From assembly GCA_949592205.1 (NCBI GenBank), contig CATIUR010000003.1, forward strand, positions 168,009,759 to 168,073,758: a stretch of 64,000 nucleotides of DNA, read 5' to 3'. Below the pieces are notes generated by a model. It saw nothing but the letters and a program-made list of their open reading frames with translations. It was not told the origin of the DNA and did not search any database. Below, in pieces: positions 53,039-64,000 of this stretch (position 1 is its first letter; every line of letters begins with the position of its first letter). A program made the translations under genes and the position numbers. The DNA is from Helichrysum umbraculigerum (taxonomy: Eukaryota > Streptophyta > Magnoliopsida > Asterales > Asteraceae).

Positions 53039-54441
53039 GTGAGTTGATTTCAAAACTATGTAAATAGGGGTTTATGAGGTTATAAGTGATTTTGATGAAA
53101 TCGAAGTTTGATATGTTGTTATTAAGTGTTATTTGATATAGTTGAAGTGTTAGAAACCATAGAAATGAGTTTTTCGGAGTTTTGGTGAGTTTTGGTTCGA
53201 AAATCAGTAACAGCAGCGAAAACCTCGAAACCCAGTTCGTCCAACGAGGCGAGCTGAGTTCTCGCGAAGCGAGTTGAGTCTCGCTAAGCGAGTCGAGATG
53301 GCTCTGCGAGTCGAGATGGCTCTGCGAGTCGAGACGGCTCTGCGAGTCGAGTTACTTCGTTGCGAGTCGAGTTTCTGTGAACCGAGTTGACCTGCGAGTT
53401 GAGATCACTGCGAACCGAGAATTTGGTTCCGCAAATTCCAAAAGTGCATAAGTGTTTAATAGCACTTTAGAGACCTCTTTTTTGTAACAAAATTTCATTA
53501 ATTCGGATTAAGCTGAAATTCGCATGTCCACTCGGAAACGGCCCAATGATCAAAGCGATATGCTATAGCCTAGGCAGTTTTTGGCCATTCGGGGTCATCT
53601 AGGGGTCGAAAATGGCATTTTTCAGTTTTAAAACGTCATTTCAGGATTTTCGGATTTTATTTCTGATTGAACTTTTGTTTGTCTAGACTTCAGGGATTAC
53701 CTGATTTAACAAATATGCTAGAATAATGATTATGGAACAAGTTACTAACTTGTGTGTTTTGTGGTATTTCAGATTAACAGAAGACTCAGTGACATTAGAC
53801 TACTGAGTGGGACTGAGGTTATCGGTGAGTGGATCTGTACCCTCAGTGTGATTTAGTTGTAACAGGTTTGGTTACAACGGGTAAACGTATTATTACTGTT
53901 TTAGTTTACCATGATGATTATGGTTTAGTTGTAATAATACTGTTGATAGACTGTTTAGTCTGATATGTTGACCTGATTGAGTATGTGAATATGTGATCAC
54001 TTGATATTTGGCCTTCGGGCACCGGTATTGAGGTCAACGCGATAGTTGGGTTTGGTTACTATTGAAATACGACAGGAATTTCCTTGTACTTATCGTTAAT
54101 AGGAAATTAGGTCGTATGTGATTAGTACCAAACTATCGGTCTATTCTGTATTGGCCTTACAGATTGTGGTAAGTGCTCTTGGTGAATCCCCGGGTATTAT
54201 GACATCTCCAGAGCCACCGATCCTCATTGACATGTTATTGTATTGAGATGTTATCTCATTGATATTATGTGTTTACTGTTGGTATTCTTGGCTGAAGGTT
54301 TCCCCAAGAACCATCGATCTACTGTAATGTTATTTGTTTACGATGAATTGCTGTAAACAAAGTTGTTATGCTAAGTTGGGCTGTTGATTACATGTCTACT
54401 CACTTAGCTTTGAGCTAACCCCACCACCCCACTTCTTGCAG
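53039..54441 (+). other. Predicted two-intron leader in LTR D1
   Basis: Donor ACAA/GTGAGTT at 53039; TACTAAC (53743-53749) 24 bases before acceptor TATTTCAG ending at 53772; micro-exon 53773-53824 (52 nt) with ACTCAGT/ACTGAGT; donor GGTGAGT at 53825; GCTAAC 23 bases before CTTCTTGCAG ending at 54441. Introns are 734 and 617 nt. LTR D2 has the same sites 5986 bases further on. Confidence 0.58.
53240..53420. repeat. CGAGTCGAG array in LTR D1
   Basis: About ten units such as CTCTGCGAGTCGAGATGG with variants, of which three are near-perfect tandem copies. TCGCGAAGCGAG and TCGCTAAGCGAG fold locally. The array lies in predicted intron 1 and is repeated in LTR D2 at about 59226-59406. Confidence 0.85.
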
Positions 54442-54702
54442 GTTATGGTTTTGATATAACGGGATTGGCAAGAAGTTTGTTCAGGACGGAATGTTTGACC
54501 AGGCTTACTCTGATATTGCTTTGATAGCTTTAAGTTGGATATGGAATTAAATAACACCTATTTTAGATATACTATAATTTTTGAAATATTATGGTTTAGT
54601 TTACCTAATGTTTTATAATTTAATTGTAAATGTTTGTTTGGACTTACGCTTCCGATGTAAAATACATTTAAATAATGTTTTAAAAGATGGGTTGTTATAA
54701 GT

Positions 54703-54714
54703 TGGTATCAGAGC
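54703..54714 (+). other. Primer binding site of element D
   Basis: TGGTATCAGAGC, initiator-Met type, three bases past LTR D1. Confidence 0.9.
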
Positions 54715-56343
54715 ATAGGTTTGGGTGAATTGGACATTGGTAATGTTCAATCCCAAATCTATGGATGTGTCAAGTCAAACATTCCAAGGATGTGGGATTA
54801 GTTGTGATATGAAAACCTGTTAGAGTGTTATGTGCTAACGCTTAACAATTGTGAGATTGTTGTTTTGAATACAGAGACGGTAACACCTGAGTACTAACCA
54901 GTACTCTCAGCAATTCTGCTATATCAGGTAATCCTCGATAAGCTTACTTGGATTTACCTTAATTTGAATTGCTTGTTCTACTATGATGATTAGTAGTAAA
55001 GTAAATTGAGTCAGACTGATATGATTCCTCAGTTTTGAGTTATTTGATAACTGTGTTATGTATTGGAGGTAATGATTAGAATACTAAATGAGATATTTAG
55101 TGATATGAGTAAGTCTGACTGAACTTTGAATTACAAATTATGTGTTAAATTTTGTAGACACATTGTTGACTAAGATATAACAGTAATACTGTTTGAATTG
55201 AGTGTGTCTACTATATGGAAATAAAGTATAAATCATTGTGTGATTATGATTTGATAAATGCAAGGTGATTATAAATCCTTGCTAATAGAAATGTGATATG
55301 TGATTAAAGTGTGATTACTCTTTAGAGTAAATGTGTGAATAAATGGCTAGAAAAATTATGTTGGCCTTGATCACATAAGATAATGAAACATATATGAATA
55401 TGTTGATAAAATACACAGATCTTAATGTGTGTTTGATGATTATTTAGCTATTAAGCTATTTGAATTGAATCCAGAAAATTACAGTAAGAATATGGATATA
55501 TAGATTCTTGAAATACATAGATAATGACTTGGTATATTTGAATGAAGACAAGGTATGTCTTCTGGGTTAAATGAAAACTTGTAAATAACTTGTAAACGTC
55601 GGAATACTGACGTAAGTAATGACATGAATTTTACGTCATTGAAATGTGACTAGTTGTTATGTGTTTTAAGGCATGAGGTAATGCCAAGTAATGTGATAAA
55701 ATGCTTAGTACATGATATGACATTTTGTACTAATCATTGATATTTAAATATACGTGTGTGGTATTACACGTAAAGTTGTGACTATAGTATTTGATAATAT
55801 ATCATAGGTTAAAAACTATGATGGTAATTGAAAAGTAATTAGCTGATATGGAACAGCTGTAAACAGAAATCCTTAAGAAATGTGTAAATTGATTATGTGA
55901 AATTAACTGCTCCTAGAAAACGCAATGTTTTGGAGTAATTTAATTGAATAGATATTATAATCAATTGATTGTTATTAAATACGTGTTTGGAATTACACGT
56001 GACATTATTGTGTTATAAATATTTGACAAAGTGAGATGTGCTGAAACTATCATGTGTTTAGGGTTTCAGACAATTTGAAATACTGATTTAAATCAGTTAT
56101 TGTTAAAGAAGTTGTGTGTTTAAAAGATACATACTGAAATAGATATGTGAAATAAAATGCATACGTAAGAGTTAATTATGTATGTAGTAACTGGATAGTA
56201 TGTATGTATGTATCTCTTGTTACAAGTTAGTAAACATGTTTTAGTAAAGTTGGAAACTAGAACATTGTGTGATATGTATATCAGTAAAAGAAAATCACTT
56301 TAATTATTGATAATAAGGGGTAACCTGAGAATGGAATGTGAAA

Positions 56344-56386
56344 AGCATAATCAAGCAACGCCTGATCACCGTTGTTACATTATGCT
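56344..56386 (+). ncRNA. Conserved internal RNA hairpin, element D version
   Basis: AGCATAAT pairs with ATTATGCT; the inner CAACG/CGTTG stem and the loop CCTGATCAC are identical to element C. The flanks CCTGAGAATGGA and CATGAACTTGTTGAGG are also shared. Confidence 0.6.
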
Positions 56387-57553
56387 ATGTCGCATGAACT
56401 TGTTGAGGTTACTAAGTATCAAAGAAATGTAATGTGATTAAGAGAACTTGACTATGAATTGTGTTTGTGTGACTGATAGGTGTGGATTACCTATTAGTGA
56501 GTCATATAATATCCTAACGGATTACTAATGTGTAAATGGCTTGTATTAAGCCAAGTGTGAGTTAATGACTTTATATGATCGAGTCATTAATGTTAGTGAA
56601 AGTATTAATTTAAAGTTTATGATTTGGTTAAATCTAAAACTTGAAATAATTACCAGATGATACATATGATAAATGACATGAATAAATAATTCATATTGTG
56701 TGTTAAATGAGTTATTAGTATGTCATTGAGTGGTAAGTGACTAAAGTTATAATGTAGTGGTTTCATTTTGGTTGAATGAGCCACTGTTGTAGAAAATAGT
56801 CATGAAAAATCTATGTTTGAAGTTAAACATAGTATTAATGTGTTAATATTGTGGTAAATTGACTTTGAAAGTCAACCATGAATAAAGATAGTATATAATA
56901 TGAAATCATTGAAGTATGATTGATTTCGTTGCAATGTGTCTAAGTTGACAAAAGTAGTCAAACTAGTTGTTGACTTGTTGATTAAATTGAAGTTGACAAA
57001 TAGTCAACAGTGTTGAAATTTAATAGTGTTTGTTGAAATGGAATTAAATTCCAAACAGGTTAAAGAGTGTTGAAACTGGTAATTCATGATCTACATGAGT
57101 TATATGAACTGTCAAAGGTTGTGGAACCTTGATCAATTGCTTTACATTGTTGAAAATGTGTATATAAAAGTTGAACACTATTGACAGTTGTACAAGTGTG
57201 TAATTGTAATGCGATTTATATAAAATCGCTACCTGATCTAATATAAGTACAACACGATGTTGGAGGATCGTGAAGCATTTTGATGTGTATATTTCTGTAG
57301 GATAAGTTACATTCTATGATAATTAATAATGCTAAGGTTGAATTGCACTTAAATTTGTGCAAGTTTTAATTGTTAAAACCTTAGTTGAAAGAATGTGATT
57401 GTAAACAAGAATGATAACGTGAACCCTGAGGGGGAGAGAATTTAAATATCATTAAATGATAATTATGATATAACAGATAATCGGAACTAGTAATGGTTTT
57501 AATAACCATTGATATGAATGTGTTGTAACATTGAAAGTGTATAAATATATATG

Positions 57554-57581
57554 ATATATATATATATATATATATATATAT
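57554..57581 (+). repeat. (AT)n microsatellite in element D
   Basis: About 14 AT units. Confidence 0.9.
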
Positions 57582-58573
57582 TGATTGGTTTATGATACTA
57601 AAGGCTTATTAAAAGCTTTAATAGCTTGGATAGCCTATTAGTGAGAATTGAAATTATGTATATTGTTATATACTTGATAATAAGATGAAATGATAATTGC
57701 AACTAGAAATAGTTACAATGTGGAATAAGCTAATGTAGAGATCGTTGGAAAATAGGTGATATAGTAATGTGGTACGTGTGCTGATATAGCCAGGTGCCCA
57801 TTGTTTGATATTTAGCCTTTATCCGATGAGATAATTGCTAATTGATTTAATGATTCGAAATTACCTATAGAATTTGATCTCTACTTTGCTTGTTGAACTG
57901 TGATTAAGGTTATATGATTCTGAAGTACTTTGAGGAAACAGAGTTTCATATATACCTAAATGTTAATTGAGATTACAATGTGAATTGTGTTAACTAGTTG
58001 CAAAAGTAAAGATTACTGGTATATCACTGGTTAAAGCGATATGTGAATATTAGCATGGTTGCTAATTAAGAACTGAATTTGAATTTCAGTGTTGATACGT
58101 GTATAGTGGTTTTAATAACCACTGTTATTGTTACTATTTTGTTTAATAGTTATAATGGGGTTAAGATTTTAGCATGTTGCTATTTTCTTGTGATAATACC
58201 CTGGTAAGTGATGTGTGATTTCACTTGTTATTATTATTATAGTTGTTACAGATTCTGGTAGGTTACCAGTTTCTGATTGTAAATGTTTAAGTAATCACTT
58301 GTTAAATGATTGTGTGTTTTAAACGTTTATCTGATTGATGATTCAGGATTCAGGTAAATAGTTGTTTCATAGAAATATCGGATTAATGCACAGTATATGT
58401 GCGTGGGAAAAAGACAGAAGCCTATCCATGGGGACAGGTGAATGTGGAAAGAATCGAAACAATATAACTATAGTTATAAGTTGCTCTCGAGGTTTAATGT
58501 ATAGCTGTGTTACATTAGATAAGTTGAGCGTGATTAGATTTCGAGGACGAAATCTCTTTAAGGGGGAGAGATT

Positions 58574-60685
58574 TGTAACATCCTCAAAATGTACCTAGTT
58601 GTTTTATATTATTTCCTAGAATTTTAAATTATTATTTAATGTGTTTGGAAATAATATTGTTTGAACTAGTTGAAATTAATTGGAATAGGAGTCAAATATT
58701 TCAATGTGACAAGTAAATTATTAATTGTTTTAAATTAATAAAGCTGTCGGTACAATAAAATGTTTGGACTCGCAAATGGTTTTCGAGTTCCAGACAATAG
58801 ATTTAGGACGGGTATAAAATTAAAGCAATTAGATATCTAAGGCGGTTGTGAGCCGACCTTAATACCACTTTTGATTCCAAGTTTTCTTCATTTGTTTTCA
58901 ATTGCAAAACTCTCCAAATTAAGAAACCATAACCAAGTTGATAATCAAATAACTCTAGCCTCTGTGACTTCGATTTTTAAAACAGTAACTTCATCACCTC
59001 CAGTTTGTCCATCTCCATCAACAAGTGAGTTGATTTCAAAACTATGTAAATAGGGGTTTATGAGGTTATAAGTGATTTTGATGAAATCGAAGTTTGATAT
59101 GTTGTTATTAAGTGTTATTTGATATAGTTGAAGTGTTAGAAACCATAGAAATGAGTTTTTCGGAGTTTTGGTGAGTTTTGGTTCGAAAATCAGTAACAGC
59201 AGCGAAAACCTCGAAACCCAGTTCGTCCAACGAGGCGAGCTGAGTTCTCGCGAAGCGAGTTGAGTCTCGCTAAGCGAGTCGAGATGGCTCTGCGAGTCGA
59301 GATGGCTCTGCGAGTCGAGACGGCTCTGCGAGTCGAGTTACTTCGTTGCGAGTCGAGTTTCTGTGAACCGAGTTGACCTGCGAGTTGAGATCACTGCGAA
59401 CCGAGAATTTGGTTCCGCAAATTCCAAAAGTGCATAAGTGTTTAATAGCACTTTAGAGACCTCTTTTTTGTAACAAAATTTCATTAATTCGGATTAAGCT
59501 GAAATTCGCATGTCCACTCGGAAACGGCCCAATGATCAAAGCGATATGCTATAGCCTAGGCAGTTTTTGGCCATTCGGGGTCATCTAGGGGTCGAAAATG
59601 GCATTTTTCAGTTTTAAAACGTCATTTCAGGATTTTCGGATTTTATTTCTGATTGAACTTTTGTTTGTCTAGACTTCAGGGATTACCTGATTTAACAAAT
59701 ATGCTAGAATAATGATTATGGAACAAGTTACTAACTTGTGTGTTTTGTGGTATTTCAGATTAACAGAAGACTCAGTGACATTAGACTACTGAGTGGGACT
59801 GAGGTTATCGGTGAGTGGATCTGTACCCTCAGTGTGATTTAGTTGTAACAGGTTTGGTTACAACGGGTAAACGTATTATTACTGTTTTAGTTTACCATGA
59901 TGATTATGGTTTAGTTGTAATAATACTGTTGATAGACTGTTTAGTCTGATATGTTGACCTGATTGAGTATGTGAATATGTGATCACTTGATATTTGGCCT
60001 TCGGGCACCGGTATTGAGGTCAACGCGATAGTTGGGTTTGGTTACTATTGAAATACGACAGGAATTTCCTTGTACTTATCGTTAATAGGAAATTAGGTCG
60101 TATGTGATTAGTACCAAACTATCGGTCTATTCTGTATTGGCCTTACAGATTGTGGTAAGTGCTCTTGGTGAATCCCCGGGTATTATGACATCTCCAGAGC
60201 CACCGATCCTCATTGACATGTTATTGTATTGAGATGTTATCTCATTGATATTATGTGTTTACTGTTGGTATTCTTGGCTGAAGGTTTCCCCAAGAACCAT
60301 CGATCTACTGTAATGTTATTTGTTTACGATGAATTGCTGTAAACAAAGTTGTTATGCTAAGTTGGGCTGTTGATTACATGTCTACTCACTTAGCTTTGAG
60401 CTAACCCCACCACCCCACTTCTTGCAGGTTATGGTTTTGATATAACGGGATTGGCAAGAAGTTTGTTCAGGACGGAATGTTTGACCAGGCTTACTCTGAT
60501 ATTGCTTTGATAGCTTTAAGTTGGATATGGAATTAAATAACACCTATTTTAGATATACTATAATTTTTGAAATATTATGGTTTAGTTTACCTAATGTTTT
60601 ATAATTTAATTGTAAATGTTTGTTTGGACTTACGCTTCCGATGTAAAATACATTTAAATAATGTTTTAAAAGATGGGTTGTTATA
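58574..60685 (+). repeat. LTR D2 (3' LTR)
   Basis: Same length as D1 and apparently identical. Confidence 0.93.
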
Positions 60686-60690
60686 AGGTC

Positions 60691-62416
60691 GGTTGAGGAA
60701 CCGACTTAAGTTTCTATTTATATAACTTTCCTTTTTAGGAAGTTATTCATTTTTATTCCAAAACTCACAGAAACTCTCTGAAAACCTCCAAATCAATCCA
60801 GAAATCAGATCAGGAAGTTGTGATCCTCGTGAAACTTCCTAATCATCAGATTACCATCGTTAGATTCTTCAATCAGTAAGTATTCTTGAGTATTTAAGAA
60901 TTTGATTTTGATTTAAATTTGGGTAAATCGATGATTTGAGAGAATTGGATGTTAGAAACATGTTATAAGTGTTATATGCGGATTATATGATGTTTCTAGT
61001 GATTTATAACTGTTTGAAATCGTGTTTTGGGTGATTTTGATATAAATCCGCGAGTTAGGGTTTGAGCAGATCGACTTGGGCTGGGACGAAGGGAGTACCC
61101 GGCGGGTACTTTCCTTGCCCGGCGGGTAAGAGTGAATCAAGAGAAGCCGGCGGCTTCTAAGCCATAGCCGGCGGCTTGTGTCGCGTTGTAGGACCCGGCG
61201 GGTATAAACCCTAACCGGCGGCCAATAGAGGCTTTAAAACTTAGTTGTGTTCTGTTAACGCAATTTGTAAATTGCCCGGCGGTTAAGATGGTGAAGCCGG
61301 CGGGTGGAGACCAGAAGCCGGCGGCTTCTAGGATGAAGACGGCGGCTTGAAGGGTTGTTTCAGCATTTCTTGGTTGTTTATTGATAAGTAATGTGAATTG
61401 TTACTTGATACATGTAAATATATGATAATGATTTTATTGTAATCATTAGTAAATAATTAAGAACTAGTAATCTTAATGTTGATTATGTTAAGTTCTTATT
61501 ATTATTGATTGATATAAGTTAAGTATTGATGATCTGGATTACTAACTTATATTTGATTTATTGATTCTCAGATGTGGAGAAGGCTCAGTGATATTAGACT
61601 ACTGAGTTGAGGCCTGAGGTGTCGGTGAGTGGATCTGTAACCTCAGTGTGATTTAGTTGTAATGATTTGATTTACAACCAGTAATTTATAGTATTACTTT
61701 GATATGATACATCTGTAGAGATATCTTGCCATGATAGTTTAACTAGTTGTTTACTTGGCTGATTGTGCTAGTAGGTAAGACTTTGAGGTCAACTTGATTT
61801 GATGGTTGGACTTGTTGTTGTTGTAGACGACAGGAGATCTCGGAAACTTGAATTGTCGGTTTAGAGATCTAGGTCGTGTGTGATTGACAACCAGTTATCG
61901 GTAGTTCTGTATAGGCCAATACAGATGATTGATAAGAGTTCCTGGAGTACCAAACCGGTATTAGGGTATCTCAGGAGCCACCGATCCTCATGACGATTTA
62001 TAATGTTTGATTGGTGTAGCTTGACATTGATTGGATGTCGAGTGAATGATTGATTTTCTGTTTATTGTTATTTGATGTAAACAGATTGTTATGCTAGGTT
62101 GTACTGTTGCTTATAGTTTCATTCACTTAGCTTTATGCTAACCCCACCACAGTTCTTCCTGCAGGTTAAATAGATGGGACATATTGGGCAGGAGGTTGTT
62201 GGACTGGATGGAATGTTTGACAGGCTGTTACTCTGATGTTAATTTAATAGCCATAGAAATGTTTTGAATTATATAACACCGAGTTGTTGAGATGTCACGT
62301 ATTTGATTTGAAAAAGTTTACTGACATTTTGAGTACATTGATAGAATGTTTTTAAATATACGCTTCCGAGTCGCAATTATTATATTATTGTTTATAATGA
62401 AACGAGGGGTGTTATA
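60691..62416 (+). repeat. LTR C2, right part
   Basis: The remaining 1726 bases of the 3' LTR of C. Together with 52320-52587 it makes 1994 bases, equal to C1. One GCCGGCGG unit has become GACGGCGG. Confidence 0.92.
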
Positions 62417-62421
62417 ATTTA

Positions 62422-63238
62422 GGATGAGATGATGTCATAAATATATATATAATATATAATAATTATTATTTTATCAATATAATTATTATTATTTTGGCTT
62501 CCTAATTTTATTAGGAGACTTGCATAAGGAGAATTTTTAACTTTAAATAAGTAAGATAATAAATAAATATAATCTTAATCTTAATTCTTTGTATTTTATT
62601 ACAATTATTAATTAATATACGCAATCAATCTATTATACTACTTTCGTTTAAGGGCTTTTGAACTTCATTGCATATCTTTTTTAACTTTTACGAAATAGAA
62701 TTTTATCATATACATAATTCGCGTAATTATAAAAATCAAATTCATATTCAATGACCCGTGTGTATACACGGGTTTGATGTCTAGTATAATTATAAAGTAA
62801 TCATTTATTTTTTTAAAAATTGTAATCATATTTATCATTCAACAAGAAATTTCTTTACTAACTATGTAAATACATTATTTAACATTTAAACACTTAGATT
62901 AAGTTACATTAGAGTATGAAACTTAAATTTTAATTGAATTTTTCACAAATGTGTGCATCTAATCGTCATCGTCGTTGTGTGCGGGTATAGTGCTAGTACT
63001 CTTAATAGTTGTATTCAACAAGAGTGTACAAACCACGCTTCACTGTTAATTTTTTAATCTTTTTTTTTCATCTGTTTAATTATATTGTTGAAATGTCTTC
63101 CTGTCAATTTTTCAACTCCCGCTTTTTACGCAATTTACATAATCATAGTACTAGTCGTATTTACTTGATATTTATGATAATTCTATTCTAAACAAGTGTA
63201 TTGTGCTAAGAAAAGATAAAGTAACAGGTTTTAATTGA
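62422..63238. other. AT-rich intergenic DNA, no gene seen
   Basis: It contains a TATATATAATATATAATAAT stretch at the left. CCCGTGTGTATACACGGG at 62756-62773 is a short perfect palindrome. Nothing else can be supported. Confidence 0.5.
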
Positions 63239-63243
63239 CAATG

Positions 63244-63642
63244 GGTATGTTTGGCGCAAGTAGCTGGAGCTGGTAGCTTGTAGCTGGAGCTGGTAGCTTG
63301 TAGCTGGTAGCTTGTAGCAGGTAGCTTGTAGCTGGAGCTTTTGGTAATATTTGTGTTTGGCAAAGTAGCTGGAGCTTGTAGCTTATGAATGTAAAATGAC
63401 ATAAAAGGACAAATATATTAATTCTAATAGATGAATATAATTATTTGAAGGGTATTTATGTAATTTTACTTTTCATAAGCTACAAGCTACTTCCAAAAGC
63501 TACTTCAAGTAGCTTATGGTTTCCGAGCTTATGGAAACAATAAGCTACTTAAAATTTTATTAGCCAAACGGAGCTTATGAAAACCATAAGCTACAAGCTA
63601 CAAGCTCCCATAAGTTCAAAAAAAGTGGTTGCCAAACATAGC
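63244..63642. mobile_element. Foldback MITE rich in TAGCT motifs
   Basis: Ends GGTATGTTTGGC and, inverted, GCTATGTTTGGC. CAATG flanks both sides (63239-63243, 63643-63647). The left part has tandem TAGCTGGAGCTGGTAGCTTG and shorter units; the right part has ATAAGCTACAAGCT units that pair with them. The superfamily is uncertain. Confidence 0.7.
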
Positions 63643-63647
63643 CAATG

Positions 63648-64000
63648 TAGTTGTCAAGGTCTTGATATCATAATTTAATTTAAGGTTGCATTATTTTGCT
63701 CAACGAAACGTTGAAAACATAATTATGTCAGCAGGGGCGGATCCCATGAAGTGCAATTAGGGTCCGATGTCCAAAAATTTATACAAGTTTATATTAATGG
63801 AACTTTGAGAATGAGCGTCGATTTTGCGAGCAGTGGCGTAGCCACTTAAGACTTATGAAGGGCCAAGGTCCACTTAAAGTTTTTCTAGTGCGGTAACAAC
63901 TATGTACAATTCAGTGATAATTTGAAAACTAATTAGCTTTTGGCCCACCCAAAGATTGTAAGCGTGAAAGTTGAAAGATTGACCCATCTAGTTATTACAT
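63648..64000. other. Intergenic DNA with transposon-like fragment
   Basis: AGGGGCGGATCCC (63734) and AGTGGCGTAGCCACTTAAGA (63832) look like ends of decayed DNA transposons. GGGCCAAGGTCCACTTAAAG resembles 35265-35290. No gene seen. Confidence 0.4.

Larger units (their letters stand above)
52588..54699 (+). repeat. LTR D1 (5' LTR)
   Basis: TGTAACATCC to GTTGTTATA. It carries a CGAGTCGAG array (about 53240-53420) and the leader introns. Confidence 0.93.
52588..60685 (+). mobile_element. LTR element D: non-coding Ty3-like LARD nested in LTR C2
   Basis: Flanked by AGGTC (52583-52587, 60686-60690). LTRs are both 2112 bp and I found no difference where I compared them, so the insertion is very young and younger than C. 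The primer site TGGTATCAGAGC is exact. The 3.9-kb interior has no coding frame. Polypurine tract AAGGGGGAGAGATT at 58560-58573 follows GATTTCGAGGACGAAATC. The peptide RFRGRNLFKG read there recalls the chromovirus pol end. Confidence 0.93.
46081..62416 (+). mobile_element. LTR element C: non-coding Ty3-like LARD, with element D nested in its 3' LTR
   Basis: Flanked by ATTTA (46076-46080, 62417-62421). Without the nested insert its two LTRs are both 1994 bp and differ at about four sites that I noticed. The interior (48075-52319) is 4.2 kb with no coding frame. The primer site is 48078-48089 (TGGTATTAGAGC, one mismatch to the initiator-Met type). The polypurine tract is 52307-52318, after GATTTCGGGGACGAAATC. 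It is a recent insertion that moved without its own proteins. Confidence 0.92.

Noticed and set aside
52885..53067. 60-residue frame repeated exactly at 58871-59053
   Set aside because: The exact repetition is due to the two identical LTRs of element D, not to a duplicated gene. It spans the predicted leader exon and donor.

Overview
This is nuclear DNA of a flowering plant, probably a eudicot. It holds plant-type split genes (a TIR-NB-ARC gene fused to a receptor-like kinase domain, GPI-anchored lipid transfer proteins, a vacuolar H+-pyrophosphatase) and several families of plant transposable elements. The background is AT-rich, and LTR retrotransposons with initiator-Met-tRNA primer sites make up about half of it. 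The style of the elements makes me suspect a daisy-family (Asteraceae) genome, but nothing here proves that.

Layout. 1-240: 5' end of a vacuolar H+-PPase gene (minus). 557-1735: truncated PIF/Harbinger element with a dead transposase. 1736-5228: a 1.5 kb segment in two tandem copies, each with a gene resembling ribosome-inactivating proteins; the second is broken by a stop codon and a 28-G run. 5.2-10.5 kb: non-genic, with a retroposed 1.2 kb insert and small DNA transposons. 10.6-23.8 kb: a gene-rich island. Two intact TIR-NB-ARC-kinase genes (TNK1 plus, TNK2 minus) face each other tail to tail. Between them lie two copies of a GPI-anchored lipid transfer protein gene and two kinase pseudogene fragments. 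24.4-64 kb: almost entirely transposable elements. These are an inverted SINE-like pair, LTR element A (minus), Harbinger-related and Stowaway MITEs, a palindrome with a telomere-like core, solo LTR S, element B (minus, gag remnant only), and element C (plus) with element D inserted in its 3' LTR.

How parts relate. In the TNK genes the leucine-rich repeats of a TNL receptor are replaced by a complete FERONIA-like kinase domain. Both copies share exon phases and the fusion point, so fusion came before duplication. The nearby kinase fragments show that the same kinase type spread locally.

The most unusual finding is in the retrotransposons. None of A, B, C or D carries pol, and three have no coding region at all. 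Yet the LTRs of A, B, C and D, and of solo LTR S in part, keep the same order of splice signals: a donor, a TACTAAC branch site and acceptor, a 52-62 nt micro-exon (with a hairpin in A-D), a GTGAGT donor, and a second branch site and acceptor. The first predicted intron of B, C, D and S carries a GC-rich array of a motif private to each family. A, C and D also share an internal hairpin whose stem changes by paired substitutions. Together these suggest a group of non-autonomous elements conserved as RNA rather than as protein. Splicing itself has not been shown; it is inferred from sequence.
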